A stretch of 49,759 nt of DNA, taken from positions 1-49,759 of the forward strand of contig JACQUC010000123.1 in the NCBI GenBank assembly GCA_016210495.1, read 5' to 3'. Under the pieces are notes generated by a model. It had not been told where the DNA came from, did not search any database, and was given only the letters and a program-made list of their open reading frames with translations. The translations under genes and the position numbers were made by a program. Shown here piece after piece: positions 23,695-31,945 of this stretch. How positions within the stretch are numbered: the stretch's first letter is position 1; every line of letters begins with the position of its first letter. The DNA comes from Chloroflexota bacterium. Its GTDB lineage: Bacteria; Chloroflexota; FW602-bin22; JACPRP01.

Positions 23695-24759
23695 TTACTG
23701 TGCCTTTTTGGCTTGCTCGAAGTAGCTCATGTCTATGAAGGATTCTGTCGGCGGCGCCTTGGGGATCTGGCCAATCTCGACCGTGCCGTCAACGACCACC
23801 TTCACACCCTCGGGATCAAGCTCGCCCATCGAGAAAACCTTGTTCTGTATATAGTAATCCCAGAACTGCTGCGCTGCCTTCTCCTTGAGTTTCGGTCCCG
23901 TGGTAACCAGAATCTGGACAACCTGTTCTTTATTCTTGGGATCATAAATCCAGGTTGTGGCAGCACGCATTGCTTTGATGTATCTGACCACCAGGTCCGG
24001 ATTGTTCTTGGCCCATGCTTTGCTGACCACCGAAGCGATCCACTCGTATTTAGGAATATACTTCCAAATGTCGAACATCTTAGGAAAACCCTGGTCCATC
24101 GCCGTAAAATCCTCGGGAGGACTGAGGTAGCCGGCAACGATGGCTCCCGACTGCAGAGCGGCATAGCGGGAAGCCGTTCCCCCTACCGCCACCAGATCGT
24201 ACTCACTATCCTTTATGCCCTCCGCCCGCATGGGCACCTTGACCAGCAATGGATCTCGGCTTACACCCAAACTGGAGACGCCGATGGCCTTGCCCTTGAG
24301 GTCCTGGAAAGTCTTGATCTCCGGACGGGTTATAAAACTGTACAGCAGGTATTTCACCGAGCCCATTATGATCACGAAGTCCGAGCCCTTGCTGTTCGAC
24401 ACGAGCGCGGGATCCCACCCACCATAAACCATTTGTGCATCCTTCGACATCAGTACTTGCCAGACCTGAGCAGAAGCGTTGGAATATACCCAGTCGACCT
24501 TTATGTTCTCTTTCTCGAAAAACCCAGCCTTTTCGGCAGCAAAAGCGGGCAGCAACCCCGCGATGGGATTAAAAGCGCTGATAGTGATTACGTCGATCTT
24601 ACCCTTCGCCGGTGCCGCAGCCTTTGTCTCCGGCGGCTTGGCGGCCGCTGGTTGTTGGGCCGCTGGCGGAGGCGCGGCCGAAGCGCACGCCGAGACAACC
24701 ACGAAGAGCGCGAGAAGCAGTATGCTTGCGGCCCAGCGCCCCTCACCACAATATCTCAT
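23695..24759 (-). CDS. NMT1-type ABC substrate-binding lipoprotein (SBP-2)
   Basis: 354 aa. Signal peptide with lipobox VVSAC, Pro/Ala linker, then an NMT1-like fold (AGFFEKENIKVDWV). It ends SYFEQAKKAQ. It is a tandem paralogue of SBP-3, sharing for example SAQVWQVLMSKDAQ and SSLGVSRDP, and it lies directly upstream of the permease and ATPase, so it is the most likely cognate receptor. The start has GGAGGAG upstream. It has a candidate promoter at 24861-24889. Confidence 0.9.
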   Translation of the reverse strand: MRYCGEGRWAASILLLALFVVVSACASAAPPPAAQQPAAAKPPETKAAAPAKGKIDVITISAFNPIAGLLPAFAAEKAGFFEKENIKVDWVYSNASAQVWQVLMSKDAQMVYGGWDPALVSNSKGSDFVIIMGSVKYLLYSFITRPEIKTFQDLKGKAIGVSSLGVSRDPLLVKVPMRAEGIKDSEYDLVAVGGTASRYAALQSGAIVAGYLSPPEDFTAMDQGFPKMFDIWKYIPKYEWIASVVSKAWAKNNPDLVVRYIKAMRAATTWIYDPKNKEQVVQILVTTGPKLKEKAAQQFWDYYIQNKVFSMGELDPEGVKVVVDGTVEIGQIPKAPPTESFIDMSYFEQAKKAQ

Positions 24760-24860
24760 TATTCGATCTCCTCCTTCGATCTCCTCTTGGTTTCTTGACT
24801 GTTGCTTTCAGGTGACAAGATGATCGGAAACGTCCGGTTGGACCTGTCCAAAGTGCGACG

Positions 24861-24889
24861 AACATATCACACGCCAATTCGCTCGTCAA
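24861..24889 (-). promoter_or_regulatory. candidate sigma-70 promoter for SBP-2/permease/ATPase
   Basis: Minus strand: -35 TTGACG (24889-24884), 17-base spacer, -10 TATGTT (24866-24861), about 100 bases before the SBP-2 start. Confidence 0.5.
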
Positions 24890-24977
24890 CTTTTCGATGC
24901 CAACCAGGAAAGCGCCGTTCTTCAAGCTGCGGCTGTGCCACGAGCACTCGCCCAAACTCGTATCCAACCAAAAAACT

Positions 24978-26045
24978 CTACTGCCCCTTCTTAACCTGTT
25001 CAAGGTAGCTCATGTCTGTGAAAGACTCCGTGGTCGGGACCTTGGAGATCATCCCAATCTCAACCGTGGAATCCACGACCTGTTTGACGCCCACGGGATC
25101 AAGCTCTCCCGTCGAAAACAGCTTGTTCGGCACGTAGAGGTCATAGGATTGGCGAGCCGCCCTCTCCTTTCCCTTCATGTCCTTGACCAGAACGTCGATA
25201 ACCTCTTCTTTGTTCTTGGGATCATAGATCCACGGCAAGACGTCACGCAGAGCACGAATATACCGCTTCACCTTATCCGAATTCTGTTTCGCCCACTCCC
25301 TGCTAACGGTATGGACCATCCACTCGTATTGGGGGATGTATTTGGAGATGTCGAACAGTTTGGGAAACCCCGCGTCATTTGCCACGAAATCCTCTGGCTG
25401 GCTGAGATAGCCTGCAGCTATGGCCCCTGACTGCAAAGCGGATAGACGGCCTGCCGATCCGCCAACGGCCACAAGATCGTACTCGTTGTCATTAATGCCT
25501 TCCGGGCGCATAGTCCTGCGTATGAGCCACGGGTCCCTGCTTACGCCCAAGCTGGAGACTCCAATGCTCTTGCCCTTGAGGTCTTGGAGGCTCTTTATCT
25601 CGGAACGAACGATGAAGCTGTACATCAGGTTCCGGGCGGAGCCCAAAACGATTACGAAGTCCGAGCCCTTTTCGTTGGCGACGAGGGCAGGGTCCCAACC
25701 CCCGAAGACCACCTGAGCATCCTTAGACATGAGCACCTGCCAGACCTGAGCCGACCCACTCGCGATGACCTGGTCGATCTTGAGGTTTTCCCTCTCGAAG
25801 AACCCCTTGCGTATGGCGGCATATAGGGGCAACTGGACCACATTGGGGGTAAAGGCGCTGACGGTGATGACATCCAGCTTTGCCTTTGCGGCCGCTGGGC
25901 CCGTGGGCACCGCCGGTTCGGGCGCGGTTTTCTGTGGCGCGGGTGCGGGGGCGGATGCTGGAGCGCACGCGGAGATAACCAGCGTCACGGATGCCAAAAG
26001 GATGGCTACTGAAAAGGACCACTTCCTACTGTTCTTCACGCTCAC
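24978..26045 (-). CDS. NMT1-type ABC substrate-binding lipoprotein (SBP-3)
   Basis: 355 aa. Lipobox VISAC, linker, NMT1-like domain (RKGFFERENLKIDQV). Close tandem paralogue of SBP-2, with a few changes in the presumed ligand cleft. It lies 83 bases downstream of flavoprotein 2. Tandem binding proteins in front of one permease/ATPase pair suggest two ligands share one importer. Confidence 0.9.
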   Translation of the reverse strand: MSVKNSRKWSFSVAILLASVTLVISACAPASAPAPAPQKTAPEPAVPTGPAAAKAKLDVITVSAFTPNVVQLPLYAAIRKGFFERENLKIDQVIASGSAQVWQVLMSKDAQVVFGGWDPALVANEKGSDFVIVLGSARNLMYSFIVRSEIKSLQDLKGKSIGVSSLGVSRDPWLIRRTMRPEGINDNEYDLVAVGGSAGRLSALQSGAIAAGYLSQPEDFVANDAGFPKLFDISKYIPQYEWMVHTVSREWAKQNSDKVKRYIRALRDVLPWIYDPKNKEEVIDVLVKDMKGKERAARQSYDLYVPNKLFSTGELDPVGVKQVVDSTVEIGMISKVPTTESFTDMSYLEQVKKGQ

Positions 26046-26128
26046 CCTCCATATGATTCATTTCAATGCCCACAGGCTGCCTGCGTTTGCAGTTGTGCGA
26101 TTACTCTTCTGCCCTGGCACCTCCCTTT

Positions 26129-27811
26129 CTATTTGACGGGCTCATTCCATATGCGCATACCGCCGTCTCTCAGCTCGGCAAACGTCCACCTCAGCCACTT
26201 CGCATCGTCCCGCTCGGGATAGTCCTCCCGGTAGTGAACGCCTCTGCTCTCCGTCCGATGCAGACCGCAGGCCGCCATCGCCTCCAGTTGCAACAGCTCG
26301 GCACGCAAACCAATCGCTTTTGCCAGCGTGTGGTAATCCGTCACTCTTACCGCCGGCAAAACTTCGTGCCTGACTGACGACAAGAGAGCACGCGCCCGCT
26401 CCAGCCGCCTCGGACTCTTCACGAGGCCGATCAGCCGCTCATCTCTGAGCGGTTTCACGCGCTCTTTGATCCCCAGGCAATCGATCCCACTTTCTCTCTT
26501 CAACGGAGACAAAAGGTCCTCTTTGAAGGACCCCACCTGGGCCGGGTCGATGTATGGCTCCTGGGCTTCGAGAGCGTATTCTGAGGCTCCTCGGCCTGCC
26601 CGTCGACCTCCTATGGCCGACTCCACGGCGTGTCCGATGATGTTGCTCACTCCATCCTCGGGATGGTCCGTGAGCGCGCCTCCGGCGAAAAGACCGGGCA
26701 CGCCAGTGTCCCCCCGTCGATCCACACGCACCCCTGCCGGACCGTCGCCGTCCAGGTGTGCCCAGTAGGCGATTCTATCTGTCCGCAACGACAACCACGC
26801 TTTGGCAAACGACCTGACCACGATTGGGCACGCGTCCTCTACGCGACGGTGGGCTTCCTCGCTGAGATGAGTGGCATCGAGGTAAACAGGACCCCTCCCC
26901 TCCTCTTCCTCGGTTGCAATGGCTCGGCACACGACGACGCGCGGGGCTCGTTCCATTCGGCGCGCATCCCAATGCTCCATAAACCTTTCGCCCTTCGAGT
27001 TCAGCAGATGGGCGCCCTCTCCAAACAGCAGGGCCGCTCCCGGCGCACAGTTGAAATCCAGCGGAGACAGCGTGGCGTAGGCGATGTCCATATTCCTTAC
27101 CGCTCCCCCTACTTCCAGCGCCATTCTGACCCCGTCGCCGCTGAGAGAAGGCACAAACTGCCCCACTCCCACGGCATCGCTCAAGTAGCCGTAAAGAGAG
27201 CCGGTGGCGAGCAGCGTTGCCTTGCTGACAAAAGCGCAGAGTCGGCCTGTTCTCAGGCTGAACGCGAGAGCCCCGGTCACCCTGGCTTGAGTAGGGGTAA
27301 GTCCATCTGAGGTAAGCAATCCGGCGACGGACACTCTCTCCACCAGGCGCACGCTGCGCCGTAGCACCTCGCCGCGCAAGACCGACATCATTTGGAAGCC
27401 GCCCTTGGTCATGACCGCGTTGTGGGCGTAGTAATGCCCGACACCTGGCCGCAAGAGGTACTTGCCGTCCCGCTTCTCGAAACGGCAGCCCCATCTGTCC
27501 AGATCTCTTACGATCTCGGTGGTCTCCGGTATCATGCCCTCCAGACGCTTCTCATCCACAAGCCCCTGTCCGGCTTCCAGGCACTCCTGATACCATTTGT
27601 CGTAATCGTCCTGCTGCGGATCGAAATAGGTCAGCATTCCGGAAACCTGCGGGCTGATGCCACCTCTGCCGACCTTTGCCCTATCGGCGATGACGACGCT
27701 CAGGCCGGCGTTCCTTGCCTCCAAGGCCGCGAAGCATCCCGCGATTCCCCCGCCGACCACAAGCACATCGCAAGTTACTACCTCGTCAACCAATTCGTTC
27801 AAGCCCGGCAT
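26129..27811 (-). CDS. FAD-dependent fumarate-reductase/AprA-like flavoprotein (flavoprotein 2)
   Basis: 560 aa, close paralogue of flavoprotein 1 over its whole length (GGGIAG FAD motif at the N-terminus, ESRGVHYREDYPERDD near the C-terminus, end RIWNEPVK). Unlike flavoprotein 1 it is followed by SBP-3 and not by a ferredoxin, so it may share ferredoxin 1 or 2. It is the first gene behind the strong promoter at 28039-28068. Confidence 0.88.
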   Translation of the reverse strand: MPGLNELVDEVVTCDVLVVGGGIAGCFAALEARNAGLSVVIADRAKVGRGGISPQVSGMLTYFDPQQDDYDKWYQECLEAGQGLVDEKRLEGMIPETTEIVRDLDRWGCRFEKRDGKYLLRPGVGHYYAHNAVMTKGGFQMMSVLRGEVLRRSVRLVERVSVAGLLTSDGLTPTQARVTGALAFSLRTGRLCAFVSKATLLATGSLYGYLSDAVGVGQFVPSLSGDGVRMALEVGGAVRNMDIAYATLSPLDFNCAPGAALLFGEGAHLLNSKGERFMEHWDARRMERAPRVVVCRAIATEEEEGRGPVYLDATHLSEEAHRRVEDACPIVVRSFAKAWLSLRTDRIAYWAHLDGDGPAGVRVDRRGDTGVPGLFAGGALTDHPEDGVSNIIGHAVESAIGGRRAGRGASEYALEAQEPYIDPAQVGSFKEDLLSPLKRESGIDCLGIKERVKPLRDERLIGLVKSPRRLERARALLSSVRHEVLPAVRVTDYHTLAKAIGLRAELLQLEAMAACGLHRTESRGVHYREDYPERDDAKWLRWTFAELRDGGMRIWNEPVK

Positions 27812-28169
27812 CTACTCAACCCCTTTAGCCGATAACAACTCGCCGGTGCAACTGCTATCGCGCGTGCCTTTTCGCAGTCCATAGCGTGCGTGCACTTTGC
27901 GATGCGCAGTGTTAAGAGTAAGCGAATGCAGTTTTCTAATTCCAATACGGACAGGAAACTTGCGAGCGGGCTTTGTTGGGAGAACAACCATGTGGTCCGC
28001 CCGGATGACGAATGGTGACCACCAGGAAACTGCGCACGATTATAACAATTCGTCAACTCATCTGTCAATAATGTAATGTTGCCTGGTTGTCTGTTGTCTG
28101 AGATCTGTTGCCTGACATCTGAGATCCAGGCCAGGCACAGTGGGTCATAGCTACTCTCCATTGTCACGG
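27812..28169. other. 358-base intergenic region with promoter and short direct repeats
   Basis: Contains the promoter at 28039-28068 and, at 28080-28130, imperfect direct repeats of the type CTGAGATC/CTGTTGCCTGA. The long leader (~230 bases) before flavoprotein 2 could hold regulation; I see no recognisable riboswitch. Confidence 0.5.
28039..28068 (-). promoter_or_regulatory. strong sigma-70 promoter upstream of flavoprotein 2
   Basis: Minus strand: -35 TTGACA (28068-28063), 18-base spacer, -10 TATAAT (28044-28039). Both hexamers are consensus. The element and spacer match the promoter at 7801-7830, in front of the truncated flavoprotein and ferredoxin 1. Confidence 0.82.
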
Positions 28170-28778
28170 CTATGGCCCAATGGTATGAATCACGATGCCC
28201 TCCATCTTCTCGACGTGGCGCAAGAACCTGTACTTGTCCTCCACGGCGTCGGTCGCCCTGCGCTTGGCTTTGGGCCACTGATGCACCCCTCGCTCCACCT
28301 TTGCCACCAGAAAGCCCAATTCCCCATCGTTCAAGAGCCGATGGGCATCGTGCCCGAAGCGCTCCACATCGCGCACGGTAAGACAGTTCACGCAGCCGGC
28401 CGCCGCGGCCATCCCCGCGAGGTCGGTATTACCCGACGTCAGGGTCGGAGGCCCGCCTATAGACTCGTAGACACCGTTGTCGAAGACGATTACCGTCAGG
28501 TTTGGTGGACGCTGCCTACCAAGGGTGCACATAACGCCGATGTTCATCAGCATCGACCCATCGGTTTCGAGGGAAACAATGCGACGATGAGGCAGGGCGA
28601 TCGCCAGACCAAGCGCTGTGGACGAGATAGAGCCCAGAATGCCCAATGACAGGCTGTTATGCCCATCCTGTGGCCGGCAATTCCACCAATCGTTTTCAAG
28701 GGCGCCAACGGAAACGACAAACAGGTCTTCGGAAGTCACCAGCGGCGCCAGCGCGCGAACTGCGTCAATCCTCTGCAT
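28170..28778 (-). CDS. ThDP-binding C-domain subunit, sulfopyruvate/phosphonopyruvate-decarboxylase-like (beta 1)
   Basis: 202 aa. The ThDP/Mg-binding signature reads ETDGSMLMNIG...VIVFDNG, that is GDG(x)nN with E-T-D-G in place of GDG. It resembles the ComE or C-terminal half of phosphonopyruvate decarboxylase. ATG 28778 (GGAGG upstream) overlaps the end of the alpha gene by 14 bases, so the two subunits are coupled. The pair should decarboxylate a 2-oxo acid, probably a late product of the pathway. The beta 2 paralogue at 30107 has no alpha partner. Confidence 0.85.
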   Translation of the reverse strand: MQRIDAVRALAPLVTSEDLFVVSVGALENDWWNCRPQDGHNSLSLGILGSISSTALGLAIALPHRRIVSLETDGSMLMNIGVMCTLGRQRPPNLTVIVFDNGVYESIGGPPTLTSGNTDLAGMAAAAGCVNCLTVRDVERFGHDAHRLLNDGELGFLVAKVERGVHQWPKAKRRATDAVEDKYRFLRHVEKMEGIVIHTIGP

Positions 28779-29328
28779 AGAATGGGACCTCCGCACACTC
28801 CCCTGAAAAAATCAGGGCGACCGGCCATTGGCTGGTGTCGGCGTGCCGCACAGCGCGTTTGATGTGACCCTTGATCTCATTCAACTGTCGAAGGACACGA
28901 AAGGGAATCCGCAACGCGTTGAGAATCGGTTCCATCGTCTGCGCGTGAGCGTGGCCCCAATGATTGTATTCCCCTATGTCACCTCGGAAAGGCATGAGCA
29001 TAACCAACGGCATGTGGCTGGAAAAAGCAAACCGGGCGATCGGTTCACAGGCCTGGCGGATGCCAGAGTTCTCCATAACCATTACGGCACGCTTGCCTCC
29101 AAGGTATGCACCGGCCGCTATTCCCGGCATATCCGCCTCGTTGCTTACCGGGACATATCGAATCGCGGGGTCCTCGGAGGCCAGCCGGTAGAAACTTCGG
29201 AATAGCGAGTCGGGCAAAGCCGTGACGATGGTCACACCGGCCTCCTTCAGGCCTTCGACCATGAGCTCCGCGTATTGGGGAGTCTCCCTTCCCAGTTCCA
29301 CATGCACCTTCCTCTTCGCTTGTGTCAT
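28765..29328 (-). CDS. ThDP-binding N-domain subunit, sulfopyruvate/phosphonopyruvate-decarboxylase-like (alpha)
   Basis: 187 aa. The pyrimidine-binding domain of ThDP enzymes is recognisable: VPVSNEADMPGIAAGAYLGG with the cofactor-activating Glu, then MENSGIRQACEPI. This matches ComD or the N-terminal half of phosphonopyruvate decarboxylase. It must associate with a beta chain, and both beta 1 and beta 2 could partner it. It lies just after the amidase 2 gene and its embedded binding-protein scar. Confidence 0.85.
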   Translation of the reverse strand: MTQAKRKVHVELGRETPQYAELMVEGLKEAGVTIVTALPDSLFRSFYRLASEDPAIRYVPVSNEADMPGIAAGAYLGGKRAVMVMENSGIRQACEPIARFAFSSHMPLVMLMPFRGDIGEYNHWGHAHAQTMEPILNALRIPFRVLRQLNEIKGHIKRAVRHADTSQWPVALIFSGECAEVPFYAED

Positions 29329-29346
29329 TGGCTGCCAGACAAGCGC

Positions 29347-29391
29347 TTATTGCAGGCTTTTCATCGCTTTTTCCCAGAAGCTTGTATCCAT
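29347..29391 (-). pseudogene. 3' scar of an NMT1-type binding-protein gene
   Basis: Read in the third minus-strand frame this encodes MDTSFWEKAMKSLQ-stop, matching the C-terminus of SBP-1 (IDTSYWQKAIKTLQ-stop) and SBP-4. At DNA level 35 of 45 bases match the end of SBP-1. In the first module, amidase 1 is followed by SBP-1; here the whole binding-protein gene is missing except this tail. The 3' end of amidase 2 now runs into it in another frame. Confidence 0.8.
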
Positions 29392-30077
29392 TCATCGACG
29401 GCATCCAAGTACTCGAGCGCCTCTTCCAGAGAGATGACGTCAGTGTACTTCGCGTTCAGGTGATACAGACTGGCGCGGTGAAAGAACAGGGACCTATCGA
29501 AACAGCATTCGTCCACGACAAAGACCGTGAAATCCTCGTTAAACGCGTCAATAGCGGTGGCTCGCACGCAGCCAGAAGTGCTGGTGCCGCAGACGAGGAC
29601 ACAATCCACCCTCAGAAAGCGAAGATAGGTGACGAGCCAGGTGCCGAAGAAGCCCGAGGCTTTCGGCTTCGAGAATACCAGCTCGTTCGGGCATGGAGCT
29701 ATGGACTCGGGAATATCCAGTCCCTCCTCCTCTTCGCCGGGCGGGCCAAACTCTCCTCTCGCCGAGATCGCGGGCTTGGGCTTGCAGGTCGGGATGCCTA
29801 GCACCGGAACCGTATAGACCACCGGTACGCCTTTGTCGCGACAGGCCTTCAAGAGCTTTTCAATGCGAGGTAACGCGATCCATCCGGCATCTCCACAGCT
29901 CACCACATGCGTTTCGACGGCATCGAGGACGTTTTCCGATCGGACACCCATAAAGGCTTTTGTCACATCGACCACCAGTAGGGCCGGCCTTTTGCCGAAG
30001 GGCTGGCGCTGCCCGGACCCCGCTTTCTCGTATATGGATCTATCGTAGTCGGGGACAACCAGTTGCCAGTCTCTCAC
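29361..30077 (-). CDS. isochorismatase-fold cysteine hydrolase, N-carbamoylsarcosine-amidase-like (amidase 2)
   Basis: 238 aa, close paralogue of amidase 1 with the same triad D37, K137, C170 (CGTSTSGCVRATA). GTG 30077 is chosen because AGGAGG lies just upstream and RDWQLVVP aligns with the start of amidase 1; ATG 30107, which overlaps the preceding stop, would add 10 residues. The last ~11 residues (DEWIQASGKKR) are not homologous to amidase 1: they are translated from a leftover binding-protein tail in a different frame. Expected to cleave an N-carbamoyl or amide bond; it sits next to ThDP-enzyme subunits. Confidence 0.86.
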   Translation of the reverse strand: MRDWQLVVPDYDRSIYEKAGSGQRQPFGKRPALLVVDVTKAFMGVRSENVLDAVETHVVSCGDAGWIALPRIEKLLKACRDKGVPVVYTVPVLGIPTCKPKPAISARGEFGPPGEEEEGLDIPESIAPCPNELVFSKPKASGFFGTWLVTYLRFLRVDCVLVCGTSTSGCVRATAIDAFNEDFTVFVVDECCFDRSLFFHRASLYHLNAKYTDVISLEEALEYLDAVDEWIQASGKKR

Positions 30078-30106
30078 ATACTCCTCCTCGCCATAGGCCG
30101 GGATCA

Positions 30107-30715
30107 TCACGCATCGACAGAATGGACGTCGATGCCCTCCAACCTTTCTACGTAACGGATGAACCGATACTTCTCCTCTACGTTGTCCATATTCTTGCGT
30201 TTCTCTTTCGGCCAGGAGTACACTCCTAGCTCGATCTTTGCCACCAAAAAGCCGCATTCCCCATCAGTCAAGAGACGACGTGCCTCGCGGCTAAAGGCTT
30301 CCAGATCCCTAGCTGTTACGCAATTGATGCAGCCGGCTCCTTCAGCCATCCTCGCCAAATCTGTGTTCATCGAGGTCAGTGTCAGCGGTGCACCGATACT
30401 TTCGTACGCACCATTGTCGAAGACGATGACAGTTAGGTTTGGTGGGCGTTCGGCGCCAAGGGTGCACAAAATGCTCGTGCTCAACAACAGAGAACCGTCC
30501 GTCTCGAGGCAGATGATCCGACGATGGGGTAGAGCCAAGGCGAGACCAAGGGCCGTCGACAGATTTGAGCCCATGCCACCCGGTGTAAAGCCGTTGTCGA
30601 TGCCGCTTGGTAGACAGTTCCACCAGTCTGCATCGAGAATGCCCGAAGCGTGAGCTACGAGATCCTCTGGGGTGACCAGGGGAGCGAGTGTACGGACGAC
30701 GTCGATTCTCTGCAT
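30107..30715 (-). CDS. ThDP-binding C-domain subunit (beta 2), no adjacent alpha
   Basis: 202 aa, paralogue of beta 1 over its full length (MQRIDVVRTLAPLVT start, ETDGSLLLSTS...VIVFDNG ThDP motif). GGAGGGG precedes ATG 30715. It ends one base into the alternative amidase 2 start. No alpha-chain gene accompanies it; it may form a second enzyme with the alpha chain at 28765 or be the remnant of a duplicated pair. The metal-site Asn of the family (GDG...N) is Ser-Thr-Ser here, so activity is less certain than for beta 1. Confidence 0.82.
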   Translation of the reverse strand: MQRIDVVRTLAPLVTPEDLVAHASGILDADWWNCLPSGIDNGFTPGGMGSNLSTALGLALALPHRRIICLETDGSLLLSTSILCTLGAERPPNLTVIVFDNGAYESIGAPLTLTSMNTDLARMAEGAGCINCVTARDLEAFSREARRLLTDGECGFLVAKIELGVYSWPKEKRKNMDNVEEKYRFIRYVERLEGIDVHSVDA

Positions 30716-30798
30716 AACCGGACCCCTCCACGCATTCAGTTGCGGCAGTGTAAGACCTCGGTCCATTCTGTCTTACCGTCCCAGGCCTCGGCGACTGC

Positions 30799-31908
30799 CT
30801 AATTCAGCCCCAGCATCTTATTGTACTTCTGCTGCAGCGCCGGCCACTTCTTCAACTCGAAATCCAGAGTCTTCCAGAACGCATCCTTCCCCTTGAGCCA
30901 GTCCGCCATGGGACCTACAGCAAAGGGAGCACCCCGCTTGTTCTCGTCCCACCATATCTTCTGAGCCTCGGGTGTTATCTGAAACCCGGTAAACAGCTTG
31001 GCAGCGTTCGGGTACTTCGCCGTCTTCGGTATCGCCATCTGGTACGTGACGGTGGGCAGCGGCGCAATATCCTCGATGGCACGAATGGGTGCGCCCGTTT
31101 CCTGAGCTAACAAGATCGCGGAGCCCATGACCTGAGGCGTCAGAGGATACTCACCACTGGTGATCTTGGGTACAATCTGGTAGGCTCTGGCGAAGACAGG
31201 ATTCTGCCGGGCTATTCCCTCCACGAACGCCGTCGTTCGCTCCTCTCCCCAGATCTCTACGAAGTCGGCCCAAATGCCGCCGCTGTCCCAGTGCACCAGG
31301 TTCCCCGTCCACTTCGGATCGAGAAAATCCTCCCAGCGTCGAGGAAGGTCGGCCGGCTTGACCAGACTTGGGTTGTAACCGGGAAGCTTGACCGTGACGT
31401 CCATAAAAAGCAAGGCGCCGTCCAACAACACCGCTTTCGGATTGATCTCCGGGAACGTTCCGATCCAGTCGTATTTAGTAAGCAACCCTTCATCAATCAT
31501 AGGGGCAAACGCTCCGGGGAAGGCGTGAAGGACATCCCAACTGGGCTCGACCCCTGATTTCGTTTCCATGTATAGCTTCGAAGCCCCTTCCTTCATACTA
31601 CCCATAAGTGTGACGTCAACTTTCACGTTCAAGCCGTACTTCTTGTTGAAGGCTTCGACGAGGCGCTGTGCCCCCTTTTCCCCCAGGTCGGCGGTCAGAT
31701 TGGCCCTCAGCGCTCCCTCCTTCCGGGCCCCTTCGATAAGCTGGTCCAGAGCGCTAGTCTTGACAGCTTTTGCTACTGCCGGAGCCGAGGTCTTAGCCTC
31801 CGGCGGGCCAACGGTGGCCTTCGGAACCGCCGGCACAGCCGGAGCACAGGTCACGGTGAGGACGAGGATTGTCGCCACGATCACAACCGCGTAACCTCTC
31901 GTTAGCAT
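30799..31908 (-). CDS. iron/polyamine-type ABC substrate-binding protein (SBP-F1)
   Basis: 369 aa. Hydrophobic signal ending LTVTC (a Cys for lipidation, but Thr at -1 makes a poor lipobox), then a spacer and a type-II periplasmic binding fold as in FutA/PotD-like proteins (ARKEGALRANLTADLGEKG at the N-lobe, 'LPRRWEDFLDPKW' and 'IPKTAKYPNAAKLF' further on). The start has AGGAGG upstream. It is a paralogue of SBP-F2. No permease or ATPase of this class is nearby. Confidence 0.88.
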   Translation of the reverse strand: MLTRGYAVVIVATILVLTVTCAPAVPAVPKATVGPPEAKTSAPAVAKAVKTSALDQLIEGARKEGALRANLTADLGEKGAQRLVEAFNKKYGLNVKVDVTLMGSMKEGASKLYMETKSGVEPSWDVLHAFPGAFAPMIDEGLLTKYDWIGTFPEINPKAVLLDGALLFMDVTVKLPGYNPSLVKPADLPRRWEDFLDPKWTGNLVHWDSGGIWADFVEIWGEERTTAFVEGIARQNPVFARAYQIVPKITSGEYPLTPQVMGSAILLAQETGAPIRAIEDIAPLPTVTYQMAIPKTAKYPNAAKLFTGFQITPEAQKIWWDENKRGAPFAVGPMADWLKGKDAFWKTLDFELKKWPALQQKYNKMLGLN

Positions 31909-31945
31909 AGTCTGCCTCCTATCTCGTACGTATCTCCTCCAAACG

